Below, one piece after another: positions 32,050 through 45,200 of a stretch of DNA of 64,000 nucleotides; position 1 is the first letter of the stretch, and each line of letters opens with the position of its first letter. The notes beneath the pieces are model-generated. The model was not told where the DNA came from. It did not search any database and saw nothing but the letters and a program-made list of their open reading frames with translations. This DNA is from Ryuthela nishihirai (taxonomy: Eukaryota; Arthropoda; Arachnida; Araneae; Heptathelidae). The stretch spans positions 74,955,501 through 75,019,500 of the forward strand of contig JAWZYU010000011.1 in assembly GCA_038380435.1 (NCBI GenBank), given 5' to 3'. Made by a program: the position numbers and the translations under genes.

Positions 32050-33253
32050 ACTATTAAGTAAACTTATTTTGAAAGGTACTAACACTTATTACAAACACCG
32101 CGGCATACATAAGTACACATGGGTTTCACCCGATGGGCTGCATAAGAATATGATTGATTATATATTAATTAACAGCAAATGGGCTAGTTCTGTTAGGAAT
32201 ACCATGTCATATAGGGGAACTGAAATTGGATCTGACCATTATCTTGTTAAAAGTGTCTTGCAACTTAAAAAGTGTTGTGCTAGGGTTAAAAATTTTACCT
32301 TTATTACTGAAGCTCTGAAAGACACTTTTATAGCTAAATCTTACCATGATAGGTTACTTAGTCATTATGACAGTCATGGTATGCTTACTACTGAAGTTGA
32401 GGAAGAATGGGATCATTTTAAACAGGCTTTTTTGGACACTAACAGTACTCTTTTAGGAAAAAAGGAGCAGAAGAGACAGAATTATTTGAGTGATAAGGCA
32501 CTTGAGCTTATTTCGGAAAGAAAGAACTGCAGGAATGTCCTTAATCAATACCCTACTAGTCCTAATAGAAAGCATTACAGAACTTAATAAACGTGTAAAG
32601 GATCAGTTAGCTGCTGATAAGAACTTTTGGCTTGATGGCTTGGCTGACAAAGCCGAGGAAGCAGTTAGACAGCACAACAGCAGAGAGCTGTTCCATATTG
32701 TTATTGTTTTTTGTGGTAGAAAATGGACAGGTATACAGGGATTGAAGGATAAACAAGGTAAGGTTATACAAGATGAGGATTCTGTCGTTTCTAGCATTAG
32801 TATTGGTGGGTTGATCATTTCAGTGCTCTTCTAAAAATGTGGTTGGTTGTACTCCCATTGTTTGTAATGATGACAGATGCATTATTCGCCCTAAATAACT
32901 ACACGAACCCCCATTGGGGATACCGATGGGGCCAAGTCTGAAGTTATTTTGGCTATTTTTAAACTTAAACTTCATAAATCCCCAGGGGTAGATGAAATTA
33001 CTACGGGAATGCTTAGAACTGGGAATGTTTGGTTACCACATGGATGACTGAAATTTTCAATATCTTTTATGATAAAGGCATTGTTCCTAATGATTTTACT
33101 ACAGCTATTATTATCCCTATTTTTAAAAAAGGTGATCGTAGTTCTTGTGATAACTATAGGAGTTTCAGATTACATTCTGTTCCAGGGAAATTTTTTTGTA
33201 TGATTGTGCTTAATAGAATTAAGAATCTGGTTTATAGGCAATTGCGTGATGAT
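32050..33253 (+). pseudogene. RTE LINE copy C, truncated and decayed
   Basis: Similarity to copy A begins near TTAAGTAAACTTATT, strengthens at CACTTATTACAAACACCGCG (NTYYKHRG, end of the endonuclease), keeps the SDHYLV motif, and passes through DKALELISERKNC and LADKAEEAVRQHNSREL to IFKKGDRSSCDNYR. It stops abruptly at TTGCGTGATGA (33,252), before the catalytic RT motifs. Frame breaks occur near 32,580 and 33,030; about 51 unrelated bases replace copy A sequence at 32,884-32,935. It lacks the N-terminal endonuclease, the RT active site and the tail. Confidence 0.88.
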
Positions 33254-33306
33254 GTGATATTGATGATGCTTCATTGACACAAAATGGGCAAATTATTATA
33301 TACCCC

Positions 33307-34030
33307 TACCTAATAACTTGTTGCTCCAACATTTACCCTCACAACATCAGCTAGACGTCTTAGCAAGGACTCAATGAGGTGTTGAAAACACGGAGGTGGT
33401 ATTGCCGCCCATGAAGCGAAGGATCGCTTGTCGTAGAGCATTCACAATTGCTGGTTGGGGATTGCCGGGTTCGAACAGATCTTTCCAATTCGTCCCACAT
33501 ATTCTCAATGGGGTTTCGAGGGTAGTAAACTCTCTTGAATGCTGCTGGAGTCAATTGGTCGCCACTCTGGAAGTATGCAATGTGACGTTGTCCTGTTGAA
33601 AGATGGCGTCATGGTGTGGAAAGAGAATCGTTAAGAACGACTGTTGATGGTCGGCGATGATGCTCGCATACCTTGTACCGGTGACGGAGGTCTTGATGGG
33701 TACGAGGGCCCAAAGGCAGCCCATGTAAATGCAACCCAAACTGTTATTCCACCTCCACCTGCCTGCATGATCCCAACTTGGCAAGCTAGGTCCATCGCTT
33801 CGTGTAGTTTTCGCCACACACGCCCCCCCCCCCCCCCCCATTGTCGTGATAGAGTTGAAATCGTGATTCGTCAGACTAGATGTCGTGTCCAGTTGCGATA
33901 GGTTTTGCAAACTGCAGCCTAATCTTTCGGTGCCTTGCAGTCAATATGCGGACACGACACATATCAATCCCATGGCTAATTTGTTCAACGGATAGCCAAC
34001 CCTTTGTGCAAGAATGTCGAGCAATTGTTT
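33307..34030 (-). pseudogene. Tc1-like transposase relic
   Basis: In order on the minus strand: LTARHRKIRLQFAKP, SDESRFQLYHDNG, AGGGGITVWVAFTW, FQQDNVTLHTSRVATNW (second Asp), NPIENMWDELERSVRTR (Glu) and a C-terminus RRLADVVRVNVGATSY ending near 33,310. This is the standard layout of a Tc1/mariner DDE transposase from mid-protein to its end. Frames are broken several times, a C-run lies at about 33,823-33,839, and the N-terminal DNA-binding part and both TIRs were not found. Confidence 0.85.
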
Positions 34031-34750
34031 TAAATTTTGGCAAATTGTAAATTATACTTTCTGATTCACCAACTTTTTCTCCTCAGACAGCAATTATATC
34101 TAAACGATTTATACTATTATTAATCATCTGTTTAATTTTTAGACCATCCAAAGTCGTTCGAGGAAAGATGGTATCACGTTGCTAAGCTCATGTTGAGACA
34201 AATCTTTCAAGGCACGATGAATCCGAAAAGATGAAAAAGGGATTTTCACTTTATTTCCGACTTTCCACTTTTCATTCGACCTCCCCTTATATTTTCCGCA
34301 TTTCAATTTCCTATACGAAATTGCTTATTCATGATATCTATTAATACTAGGAAAACTAATTAAAACCTTGGGTGAAAGAGATTACAAAGTACAAATTTCA
34401 GTCAGAGAGAAATTAGCTGAAAAATTGCACTGAGCCTAATCGAAAAGTATGTAGTGCTTATATGAGATTCACTGAAAGTGAGGTGATAAGGAATGTAAAA
34501 ATTCAAAATTCTTTTGTAATGCTAATAATCGAAACTCTTTCTACCTTTATGTTCAAAGACGCATAAAAGTGTTACGAATAACATTCTCTTTTTATCGAAC
34601 CGTGACGGAATATCTTTCAGTTGACAATTTCGATTTCGTTTCTGATCTATAATCATCAAGAATATTAATGTTGATAAATTCGCCATCGATTCAGTCTTCC
34701 AAGGATTAGTTGATCTTAAAAATATAACAAAAAAGTCATCTATCCCTTGT
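34031..34750. other. Spacer with no recognised feature
   Basis: AT-rich; only short ORFs. No repeat or gene was recognised. Confidence 0.5.
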
Positions 34751-35137
34751 GTGGGTTGGGTTGTTTTACCTCTGAGCAGCACTTTTTTGCACACCATGGG
34801 CTAAAATGGCCAAGTCACATGGACCCCGAAGGCTCAGAGAAGGTTGGGGGAAGGGACCCACTGGAACAGCTGTTGGGAGACAGATGGTAGCCTCCCGTGA
34901 AGGCCATCCAGAGTGTTCTTTAACGTGCACAGGGTACGTCTCTCCCGCACACGGGGCCACGGCTTAACGTCCCATCCGACGGACGGCGGCCTTTCCAAGC
35001 CCATCGGTATCCCCTACTGACCGTGGACAGGCGGGGAATTTTGCGGAGATAAATCTCAACGCTGACCCAGCTGGGACTCGAACCTCGGAACTACAGATTA
35101 CGAGCCTGGCGCGCTACCGACTGAGCCACCCCCGCCC
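34751..35137 (-). mobile_element. tRNA-derived SINE (copy 4), full length
   Basis: About 387 bp from tail GGGTTGGGTTGTTTTACCTC to head CGACTGAGCCACCCCCGCC. Head contains GACTCGAACCT (box B) and CTACCGACTGAGCCA (box A) on the minus strand. Confidence 0.92.
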
Positions 35138-35345
35138 CCTATCAACCCCTATTGGCTTACATAAGACCAAACAGATTGTTAACGATCATTTTTAAGATCC
35201 TTATTTATTGAGCGAAAAATTATTTGTCTTCAGTATTTGTTTAAATAGTAACAATAGCCCACAAGAATGCTTGTCCCGTAATAGTTGTTCTTATTTTTTA
35301 TACGAAATGATGAAGCGTCAGGTCTTTGCAACTAGCGCTCAATTT
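35138..35345. other. Spacer between two oppositely oriented SINEs
   Basis: No recognised feature. Confidence 0.5.
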
Positions 35346-35356
35346 TGGTTACCAGC

Positions 35357-35745
35357 GTGAGGCGGGGGTGGCTCAGTCGGTAGTGCGCCACGCTCGTAAT
35401 CTGTAGTTCCCAGGTTCGAGTCCCAGTTGGGTCAGCGTTGAGATTTATCTCCGCAATATTCCCTGCCCTGCCCACGGTCAGTAGGGGACACCGATGGGCT
35501 GAAAAGGCCGCCGTCCGTCGGATGGGACGTTAAGCCGTGGCCCCGTGTGCGGGAGAGACGTACCCTGTGCACGTTAAAGAACACGCTGGATGGCCTTGAC
35601 GGGAGGCTACCGTCTGCCTCCCAACAGCTGTTCCAGTGGGTTCCTTCCCCCAACCTTCTCTGAGCCTTCGGGGTCCTTGTGACCTGGCCATTTAGCCCAT
35701 GGTGTGCAAAAAATTGCCGCTCAGAGGTAAAACAACCCAACGCAA
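35357..35745 (+). mobile_element. tRNA-derived SINE (copy 5), full length with TSD
   Basis: Head GGCGGGGGTGGCTCAGTCGG (box A) and GGTTCGAGTCCCAG (box B) are followed by the ~300-bp body and an AAACAACCCAAC tail. TGGTTACCAGC (35346-35356) and TGGTCACCAGC (35746-35756) form an 11-bp duplication with one mismatch. Confidence 0.93.
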
Positions 35746-35756
35746 TGGTCACCAGC

Positions 35757-36240
35757 AATTGAGACAATATTTGAACAGTGTAATTAAGAAAATATCTCAA
35801 CAGCGTAATATGGAAAGAAGAAAATATACATATGCAAATGTTGTACAAAATCCAACCCTTGTTATAATCGCAAAATATTATGCCTAATGTACAATTTGAC
35901 TTCCAACTTAACCGTTCAACAATTTTTTAGTAACTCCATAACTTGCACTCGTAGCCCCCAATTTCTGTAAATAATTCACTTGTCGATTTTAATTTTCTAC
36001 ATTTCGATATGGCATTCAATAAATTAGAACGATACGATTTATTTCCAAAACATTCCCCAACCTTGAATTTGTAGTGTGATTGTGAGGTTCTTATCCGATC
36101 AATTAGCTTATCATTTTGGAAGTAGTTTATTCGCCGTCAGAAATATTGAAAGTGGACTTTTAAAAGAATCTGTGCTGGGAGCATTGTTTTCTATTATCTT
36201 TATTTCTGAAATCCTTTGCATTCTTTGTCCCATCTAATGT
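35757..36240. other. Spacer with no recognised feature
   Basis: AT-rich; nothing recognised. Confidence 0.5.
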
Positions 36241-36636
36241 AGGGGCGGGGGGGGGGGGAGGAGTGGCTCAGTCGGTAGGGCTCCAGGTTCGTAATCTGCA
36301 GTCCCCAGGTTCAAGTCCCAGTTGGGCCATCTTTGAGATTTACTTTCGAAAAACTGCCCACCCTGCCCATGATTAGTAGGGACACCAAAGGGCTTGGAAA
36401 GGTTGGCGTCCGTCGGATGAGATTTTAAGCCATGGTGCTATGTGTGGAAGAGCCATACCTTGTGCACGTTAAAGAGCACGCTGGATGGCCTTGACGGGAG
36501 ACTACCATCAGTCTCCCAACAGGTGCCCAGTGGGTCCCCTCTCCCCAACCTTCCCTGAGCCCTCGGGGTCCTTGCGACCTGGCTATTTAGTTCATTGTGC
36601 GCAAAAAGTACCATTCAGAGGTAAAAAACTCAACAA
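36241..36636 (+). mobile_element. tRNA-derived SINE (copy 6), diverged
   Basis: Head contains a long G-run, then GTGGCTCAGTCGGTAGG and GGTTCAAGTCCCAG. The body has more substitutions than the other copies, so it is probably older. Confidence 0.88.
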
Positions 36637-37204
36637 TCCATGTAAAGTAAAGCTTAAACAGATGACGTCAATTTCTTTTAATATCTACTATCAACAAGAA
36701 GAATGTATTGCATTACAAGTGTTGTAACCACCCTTGTGTATTTGGGAGGTGGCACAACTTTAGGGACGAACTGACCACAACTGAGGGGATCTCATACAAT
36801 GGCGTTGTGATTTCATCAGGCTCAGCCTTCACGCGAGATCGGGCCTGATGCCGCAAGAAAGTTTGGTGCGAAGGCCGTTAGTAGCCGACTTCCTCTCCTG
36901 CAATTTGCCGGTGGCTGGCTTCCAGCGCAAACACAATAATGGCACATATGAATATACTTTTAAACAAAAAGCATTTCAACATAAAAAAATACATTTATTT
37001 AACGCACTTTCTCAATAAACTTTCCTTAAAAGCGTTCTTGGCGATGTCCCTTCTTCCTGAGGGATATTTTACTAATGGCATACAGTAAGCATGTCCAAGC
37101 TCGTAATTACGAGAAAACGTTCAGAGAGGTTGGAAAAGTCAACAGCTTAGCATCTCTTGGAGGGGCAGCGCGGCGCCGACAAATAACACTAAACGTTGTT
37201 GGGG
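36637..37204. other. Spacer, possible retroelement remnant
   Basis: Less AT-rich than its neighbours from about 36.74 to 36.93 kb. The TGTTGTAACCACCC at about 36,719 is reminiscent of an LTR start, but I found no matching end or second copy. No gene recognised. Confidence 0.35.
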
Positions 37205-37430
37205 AAAACCAGATGCAGAGAAATTCGACCCTTACCTCTTTCTACTCAGGTGGGCAAAAAGAAGTCGCTCCCTTTCCTCAAAGGGGTCTGTCTGCGGCTC
37301 GACGATCGCCCGTCGGAAGTGGGCTCATGCGCAGCGTTCCTTAGCTACGGCAGCAGACAGCTTGGTGCCCTCGTTGATCGGCCATAAGCTACATTTCGCA
37401 TATAGGCGCTTTCACAGGTTCGTTCTTTCG
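37205..37430. repeat. 226-bp duplicated segment, first copy
   Basis: Matches 46725-46950 over exactly 226 bp with about six substitutions by eye and no indel, from AAAACCAGATGCAGAG to CGTTCTTTCG. The second copy is embedded in the 78-bp satellite. Content is unrecognised and relatively GC-rich. Confidence 0.93.
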
Positions 37431-37557
37431 ACTTGCAAGAAGGACTTGACGCACATCCTCCAGCCTTGCTCTTCAGCAACGAACTGTCTTACTTGCGCGT
37501 CTTTTTCGCCCACCTTCTATCAACCCTTGGTAGAATTTCTCCGTCTGGATGATGATC

Positions 37558-37711
37558 TAGATGACATTCCAAAAGATTCCACTGATTTCATAATATATCC
37601 TATGAATTAATGTTGCAAATGCTTTGTTACGTTTGTTCCATTTAGGAGGACTCATGTTGGATTTATGTTTGTTAAAAATGCATATGAGCATTGATACTAC
37701 AATGCTCATTT
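37558..37711. repeat. Satellite-flank duplicate with one partial 78-bp monomer
   Basis: TAGATGACATTCCAAAAGAT through CATATGAGCATTGATACTAC is repeated at 39123-39270 with scattered differences. In the second copy this flank leads straight into the 78-bp satellite. Here it carries only AGCATTGATACTACAATG and CTCATT before unrelated sequence. Confidence 0.88.
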
Positions 37712-38217
37712 GGTCCGCGCAGGTCGAGGTGCGATCTCCGACCCTTCAGGCGCGGGTTGTTTACATCTTCAGGTTACGTAAGCCCCTGACATCTGGGGCC
37801 TACCGAGGACCATGTTGCAAACTCTCTGTGCTGACAGCACTGTTGTTCCTCTTTGCTGAAATCGATACAAAGATGGAGAAAACGAAAAGGCACAAGTGGT
37901 TGAAGATGATGGCGGCCGTGGCTTCGTATTTGGATCCGTCGTGTCCAAATTTTAAAACAAATGTGAGCATGACAAAAGCCGCATGCGATATTACTTAACA
38001 ATAGAACCTACAGTATAAACTTCCTCTAACGAAAGACTTCTATCAAAAAAAATAGTTGTTCTGTACTTTGAATGCACCGATTCACATTACAGCTGTAATG
38101 CTATCCAAGATCCACTCAGAGCTTAAAACTAGGGAGTATTATTCTAATCAGAATTAATTATTTGCGATCATTATAACAACATTCTCGGAAAGGTTAATGA
38201 ATTCTTGTTTGGTCTAT
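37712..38217. other. Spacer with an unrecognised ORF
   Basis: A plus-strand frame within 37624-37998 ends MEKTKRHKWLKMMAAVASYL..., in moderately GC-rich sequence. I do not recognise it and cannot support it as a gene. The remainder is AT-rich. Confidence 0.4.
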
Positions 38218-38951
38218 TGACTCAGTGGGTAGCGGGCAAGACTCGCAATCTGCAGTTGCCAGATGATTAGGTCTATCAGCTGAACTTTTTTGCACACCGT
38301 AGGCTAAATGGACAGGTCACAAGGACCCCGAAGGCTCAGAGAAGATTGGGGGAGGAGACCCACTGGAACAGCTGTTGGGAGACAGATGGTAGCCTCCCGT
38401 CAAGGCCATCCAGCGTGTTCTTTAACGTGCACAGGGTATTGCTCTTCCCCGCACACGGGGACACGGCTTAACGTCCCATCCGACGGACGGTGGCCTTTCC
38501 AAGCCCATCGGTGTCCTCTACTGACCGCGGGCAGGGCGGGGAATTTTGCGGAGATAAATCTCAACGGTGACCCAGCAGGGACTCGAACCTGTGAACTGCA
38601 GATTACGAGCCTGACGCACTACCGACTGAGCCCCCCCCCCGCCCCAGTTGATTGATGATTCGAATCTCAACTACACCGGGTTTGTCTCTGGTAAACCTCA
38701 CCCTGCTGTCAGTGAAAAATAGAACAGTAAAGGGCTTGAAAAAAAGCGCCACCCGTTGCATAGGTCATTGAAACGTGGGGCAGTGTGCAGAAAAGCTGGA
38801 TTGCCTTCTTGGGAGACCTCCATATCTCTCCTAACAGTTGTCCAGTGTGGTTCCTTTTCATACGCATCACTTCGCCTTGAGGTATTTGGGACCGCTCTCT
38901 TTAGCTCATGGTGCATATAAATGTGCCCTTAAGAGGTAAAGCAACCCAACT
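38218..38951 (+). mobile_element. Older SINE-like element split by a younger SINE
   Basis: A diverged tRNA-like head (TGACTCAGTGGGTAGCGGGC, 38218-38275) is separated from its body (38646-38951, GGGCTTGAAAAAAAGCGCC ... GGTAAAGCAACCCAACT) by SINE copy 7. The body shows weak but ordered similarity to the common SINE. Confidence 0.72.
38284..38645 (-). mobile_element. tRNA-derived SINE (copy 7), nested
   Basis: Minus-strand copy from TTTTTTGCACACCGTAGGC to the head CTACCGACTGAG, which ends in a C-run. It interrupts the older plus-strand SINE, so it is the younger of the two. Confidence 0.9.
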
Positions 38952-39122
38952 CACATAATTCTTACTTGTGAAGCGTTATGGCAAAGATGATATTGATTCA
39001 GTAATTCGTAGTTTTGTGACTTTTATAAGACCTAAAGTAGAATATGCTCCATTTGTATGGACACGCAATTTGATAACGTACATTAAAAATACTGAAAGCA
39101 CCCCTTAATGGTTTCAGCAATA

Positions 39123-39251
39123 TAGATGACATTCTAAGAGACTCCACTGATTTTATAATATGTCCTATGAATAAAGGTTGCAAATGCTTTGTTACGTTTG
39201 TTCCATTTAGGAAGACTCATGTTGGATTTACGTCTGTTAAAAACGCATATG
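39123..39251. repeat. Flank of the 78-bp satellite (second copy)
   Basis: Second copy of the segment at 37558-37711; here it runs directly into the satellite array. Confidence 0.85.
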
Positions 39252-42200
39252 AGCATTGATACTACAATGTTCAAAAGCTCATTGATCGCGAACATTATAG
39301 CTATCGCATTATATGTTAGCATAAATATATCTCATTGATACTATAATGTTCAAATGCTCATTGATCGCGACCATTATACATATCGCATTATATGTTAGCA
39401 TCAATATATCCCATTGATACTACAATCTTCAAATGCTCATTGATCGCGATCATTATAGCTATCGCATTATATGTAGCATCAATATATCCCATTGATACTA
39501 CAATGTTCAAATGCTCATTGATCGCCACCATTATAGCTATGGCATTATACGTAGCATCAATATATCCCATTGATACTACAATGTTCAAATTCTCATTGAT
39601 CGCATTATATGGAGCATCAATATATCCCATTGATACTACAATGTTCAAATTCTCATTGATCGCATTATATGGAGCATCAATATATCCCATTGATACTACA
39701 ATGTTCAAATGCTCATTGATCGCGACCATTATAGCTATCCCATTATATGGAGCATCAATATATCCCATTGATACTACAATCTTCAAATGCTCATTGATCG
39801 CGACCATTATACATATCGCATTATATGTTAGTATCAATATATCCCATTGATACTACAATGTTCAAATGCTCATTGATCGCGACCATTATACATATCGCAT
39901 TATATGTTAGCATCAATATATCCCATTGATACTACAATGTTCGAATGCTCATTGATCGCGAACATTATAGCTATCGCATTATATGGAGCATTAATATATC
40001 CCATTAATACTACAATCTTCAAATGCTCATTGATCGCGACCATTATAGCTATCGCATTATATGTAGCATCAGTATATCCCATTGATACTACAATGTTCAA
40101 ATGGTCATTGATCGCGACCATTATAGCTATCACATTATATGTAGCATCAGTATTTCCCATTGATACTACAATGTTCAAATGCTCATTGATCGCGACCATT
40201 ATAGCTATCGCATTATATGTAGCATCAATATATCCCATTGATACTGCAATGTTCAAATGCTCATTGATTGCGACCATTATAGCTATCGCATTATATGTAG
40301 CATCAATATATCCCATTGATACTACAATGTTCAAATGCTCATTCATCGCGACCATTATAGCTATCACATTATATGTAGCATCAATATATCCCATTGATAC
40401 TACAATGTTCAAATGCTCATTGATCGCGACCATTATAGCTATCGCATTATATGTAGCATCAATATATCCCATTGATACTACAATGTTCAAATGCTCATTG
40501 ATCGCGACCGTTATAGCTATCACAATATATGTAGCATCAATATATCCTATTGATACTACAATGTTCAAATGCTCATTGATCGCGACCATTATAGCTGTCG
40601 CATTATATGTAGCATCAATATATCCCATTGATACTACAATGTTCAAATGCTCATTGATTGCGACCATTATAGCTATGACATTATATGTAGCATCATTATA
40701 CCCCATTGATACTACAATGTTCAAATGCTCATTGATCGCATTATATGTAGCATCAATATATGCCATTGATACTACAATGTTCAAATGCTCATTGATCGCG
40801 ACCATTATAGCTATCCCATTATATGGAGCATCAATATATATCCTATTGATACTACAATGTTCAAATGCTCATTGATCGCGACCATTATAGCTATCGCATT
40901 ATATGTAGCATCAATATAACCCATTGATATTACAATGTTCAAATGCTCATTGATCGCGACCATTATACATATCGCATTATATGTTAGCATCAATATATCC
41001 CATTGATATTACAATGTTCTAATGCTCATTGATCGCGACCATTATAGCTATCACATTATATGTAGCATCAATATATTCCATTGATACTACAATGTTCAAA
41101 TGCTCATTGATCGCGACCATTATAGCTATCACATTATATGTAGCATCAATATATCCCATTGATACTACAATGTTGAAATGCTCATTGATCACGACCATTA
41201 TAGCTATCACATTATATGTAGCATCAATATATCCCATTGATACTAGAATGTTCAAATGCTGATTGATCGCGACCATTATAGCTAGGACATTATATGTAGC
41301 ATCATTATACCCCATTGATACTACAATGTTCAAATGCTCATTGATCGCGACCATTATAGCTATCCCATTATATGGAGCATCAATATATCCCATTGATACT
41401 ACAATCTTCAAATGCTCATTGATCGCGACCATTATACATATCGCATTATATGTTAGTATCAATATATCCCATTGATACTACAATGTTCAAATCCTCATTC
41501 ATGGCGACCATTATAGCTATCGCATTATATGTAGCATCAACATATCCCATTGATACTACAATGTTCAAATGCTCATTGATCGCGACCATTATAGCTATGG
41601 CATTATATGTAGCATCAATATATCCCATTGATAATACAATGTTCAAATCCTCATTGATGGCGACCATTATAGCTATCGCATTATATGTAGCATCAATATA
41701 TCCCATTGATACTACAATCTTCAAATGCTCATTGATCGCGACCATTATACATATCGCATTATATGTTAGTATCAATATATCCCATTGATACTACAATGTT
41801 CAAATGCTCATTGATCGCGACCATTATACATATCGCATTATATGTTAGCATCAATATATCCCATTGATACTACAATGTTCAAGTGCTCATTGATCGCGAA
41901 CATTATAGCTATCGCATTATATGGAGCATTAATATATCCCATTGATATTACAATGTTCAAATGCTCATTGATCGCGACCATTATAGCTATCGCATTATAT
42001 GTAGCATCAATATATCCCATTGATACTACAATGTTCAAATGCTCATTGATCGCAACCATTATAGCTATCGCATTGTATGTAGCATCAATATATCCCATTG
42101 ATACTACATTCTTCAAATGCGCATTGATCGCGACCATTATACATATCGCATTATATGTTAGCATCAATATATCCCATTGATACTACAATGTTCAAATTCT

Positions 42201-45200
42201 CATTGATCGCGACCATTATAGCTATCGCATTATATGTAGCATCAATATATCCCATTGATACTACAATATTCAAATGCTCATTGATCGCGACCATTATAGC
42301 TATCGCATTATATGTAGCATCAATATATCCCATTGATACTACAATGTTCAAATGCTCATTGATCGCGACCATTATAGCTATCACATTATATGTAGCATCA
42401 ACATATCCCATTGATACTACAATGTTCAAATGCTCATTGGTCGCGACCATTATAGCTATCGCATTATATGTAGCATCAATATATCCCATTGATACTACAA
42501 TGTTCAAATTCTCTTTGATCGCGACCATTATAGCTATCGCATTATATGTAGCATCAATATATCCCATTGATACTACAAAGTTCAAATGCTCATTGATCGC
42601 GACCATTATAGCTATCTCATCATATGTAGCACCAATATATCCCATTGATACTACAATGTTCAAATGCTCATTGATCGCGACCATTATAGCTATCGCATTA
42701 TATGTAGCCTCATTATATCCCATTGATACTACAATCTTCAAATGCTCATTGATCGCGATCATTATACATATCGCATTATATGTTAGTATCAATATATCCC
42801 ATTGATACTACAATGTTCAAATGCTCATTGATCGCGACCATTATACATATCGCATTACATGTTAGCAGCAATATATCCCATTGATACTACAATGTTCAAA
42901 TGCTCATTGATCGCGAACATTATAGCTATCGCATTATATGAAGCATTAATATATCTCATTGATACTACAATGTTCAAATGCTCATTGATCTCGACCATTA
43001 TAGCTATCGCATTATATGTAGCATCAATATATCCCATTGATACTACAATGTTCAAATGCTCATTGATCGCGACCATTATACATATCGCATTATATGTTAA
43101 CATCAATATATCCCATTGATACTACAATGTTCAAATGCTCATTGATCGCGAACATTATAGCTATCGCATTATATGTAGCGTCAATATATCCCATTGATAC
43201 TATAATGTTCAAATGGTCATTGATCGCAACCATTATAGCTATCGCATTATATGTAGCATCAATATATCCCATTGATACTACATTTTTCAAATGCTCATTG
43301 ATCGCGACCATTATACATATCGCATTATATGTTAGCATCAATATATCCCATTGATACTACAATGTTCAAATTCTCATTGATCGCGACCATTATAGCTATC
43401 GCATTATATGGAGTATCAATATATCTCATTGATACTACAATGTTCAAATGCTCATTGATCGCGACCATTACAGCTATCGCATTATATGTAGCATCAATAT
43501 ATCCCATTGATACTACAATGTTCGAATGCTCATTGATCGCGACCATTATAGCTATCACATTATATGTAACATCAATATATCCCATTGATACTACAATGTT
43601 CGAATGCTCATTGATCGCGACCATTATAGCTATGACATTATATGTAGCATCATTATACCCCATTGATACTACAATGTTCAAATGCTCATTGATCGCATTA
43701 TATGTAGCATCAATATATGCCATTGATACTACAATGTTCAAATGCTCATTGATCGCGACCATTATAGCTATCCCATTATATGGAGCATCAATATATCCCA
43801 TTGATACTACAATGTTCAAATGCTCATTGATCGCGACCATTATAGCTATCGCATTATATGTAGCATCAATATAACCCATTGATATTACAATGTTCAAATG
43901 CTCATTGATCGCGACCATTGTACATATCGCATTATATGTTAGCATCAATATATCCCAATGATATTACAATGTTCTAATGCTCATTGATCGCGACCATTAT
44001 AGCTATCACATTATATGTAGCATCAATATATTCCATTGATACTACAATGTTCAAATGCTCATTGATCGCGACCATTATAGGTATCACATTATATGTAGCA
44101 TCAATATATCCCATTGATACTACAATGTTGAAATGCTCATTGATCACGACCATTATAGCTATCACATTATATGTAGCATCAATATATCCCATTGATACTA
44201 GAATGTTCAAATGCTGATTGATCGCGACCATTATAGCTATGACATTATATGTAGCATCATTATACCCCATTGATACTACAATGTTAAATGCTCATTGATC
44301 GCATTATATGTAGCATCAGTATATGCCATTGATATTACAATGTTCAAATGCTCATTGGTCGCATTATATGTAGCATCAGTATATGCCATTGATACTACAA
44401 TGTTCAAATGCTCATTGATCGCGACCATTATAGCTATCCCATTATATGGAGCATCAATATATCCCATTGATACTACAATGTTCAAATGCTCATTGATCGC
44501 GACCATTATAGCTATGACATTATATGAAGCATCATTATACCCCATTGATATTACAATGTTCAAATGCTCATTGATCGCATTATATGTAGCATCAATATAT
44601 CCCATTGATACTACAATGTTCAAATGCTCATTGATCGCGCCCATTATAGCTATCGCATTATATGTAGCATTAATATATCCCATTGATACTACAATGTTCA
44701 AATGCTCATTGATCGCGATCATTATAGCTATCGCATTATATGTAGGATCAATATAACCCATTGATATTACAATGTTCAAATGCTCATTGATCGCGACCAT
44801 TATACATATCGCATTATATGTTAGCATCAATATATCCCATTGATATTACAATGTTCTAATGCTCATTGATCGCGACCATTATAGCTATCACATTATATGT
44901 AGCATCAATATATCCCATTGATACTACAATGTTCAAATGCTCATTGATCGCGACCATTATAGCTATCACATTATATGTAGCATCAATATATCCCATTGAT
45001 ACTACAATGTTGAAATGCTCATTGATCACGACCATTATAGCTATGACATTATATGAAGCATCATTATACCCCATTGATATTACAATGTTCAAATGCTGAT
45101 TGATCGCGACCACTATAGCTATGACATTATATGTAGCATCATTATACCCCATTGATACTACAATGTTCAAATGCTCATTGATCGCATTATATGTAGCATC

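Noticed and set aside
35357..35430. Functional tRNA gene
   Set aside because: The tRNA-like head belongs to a SINE present in many copies with the same ~300-bp body; it is a promoter relic, not a separate tRNA gene.
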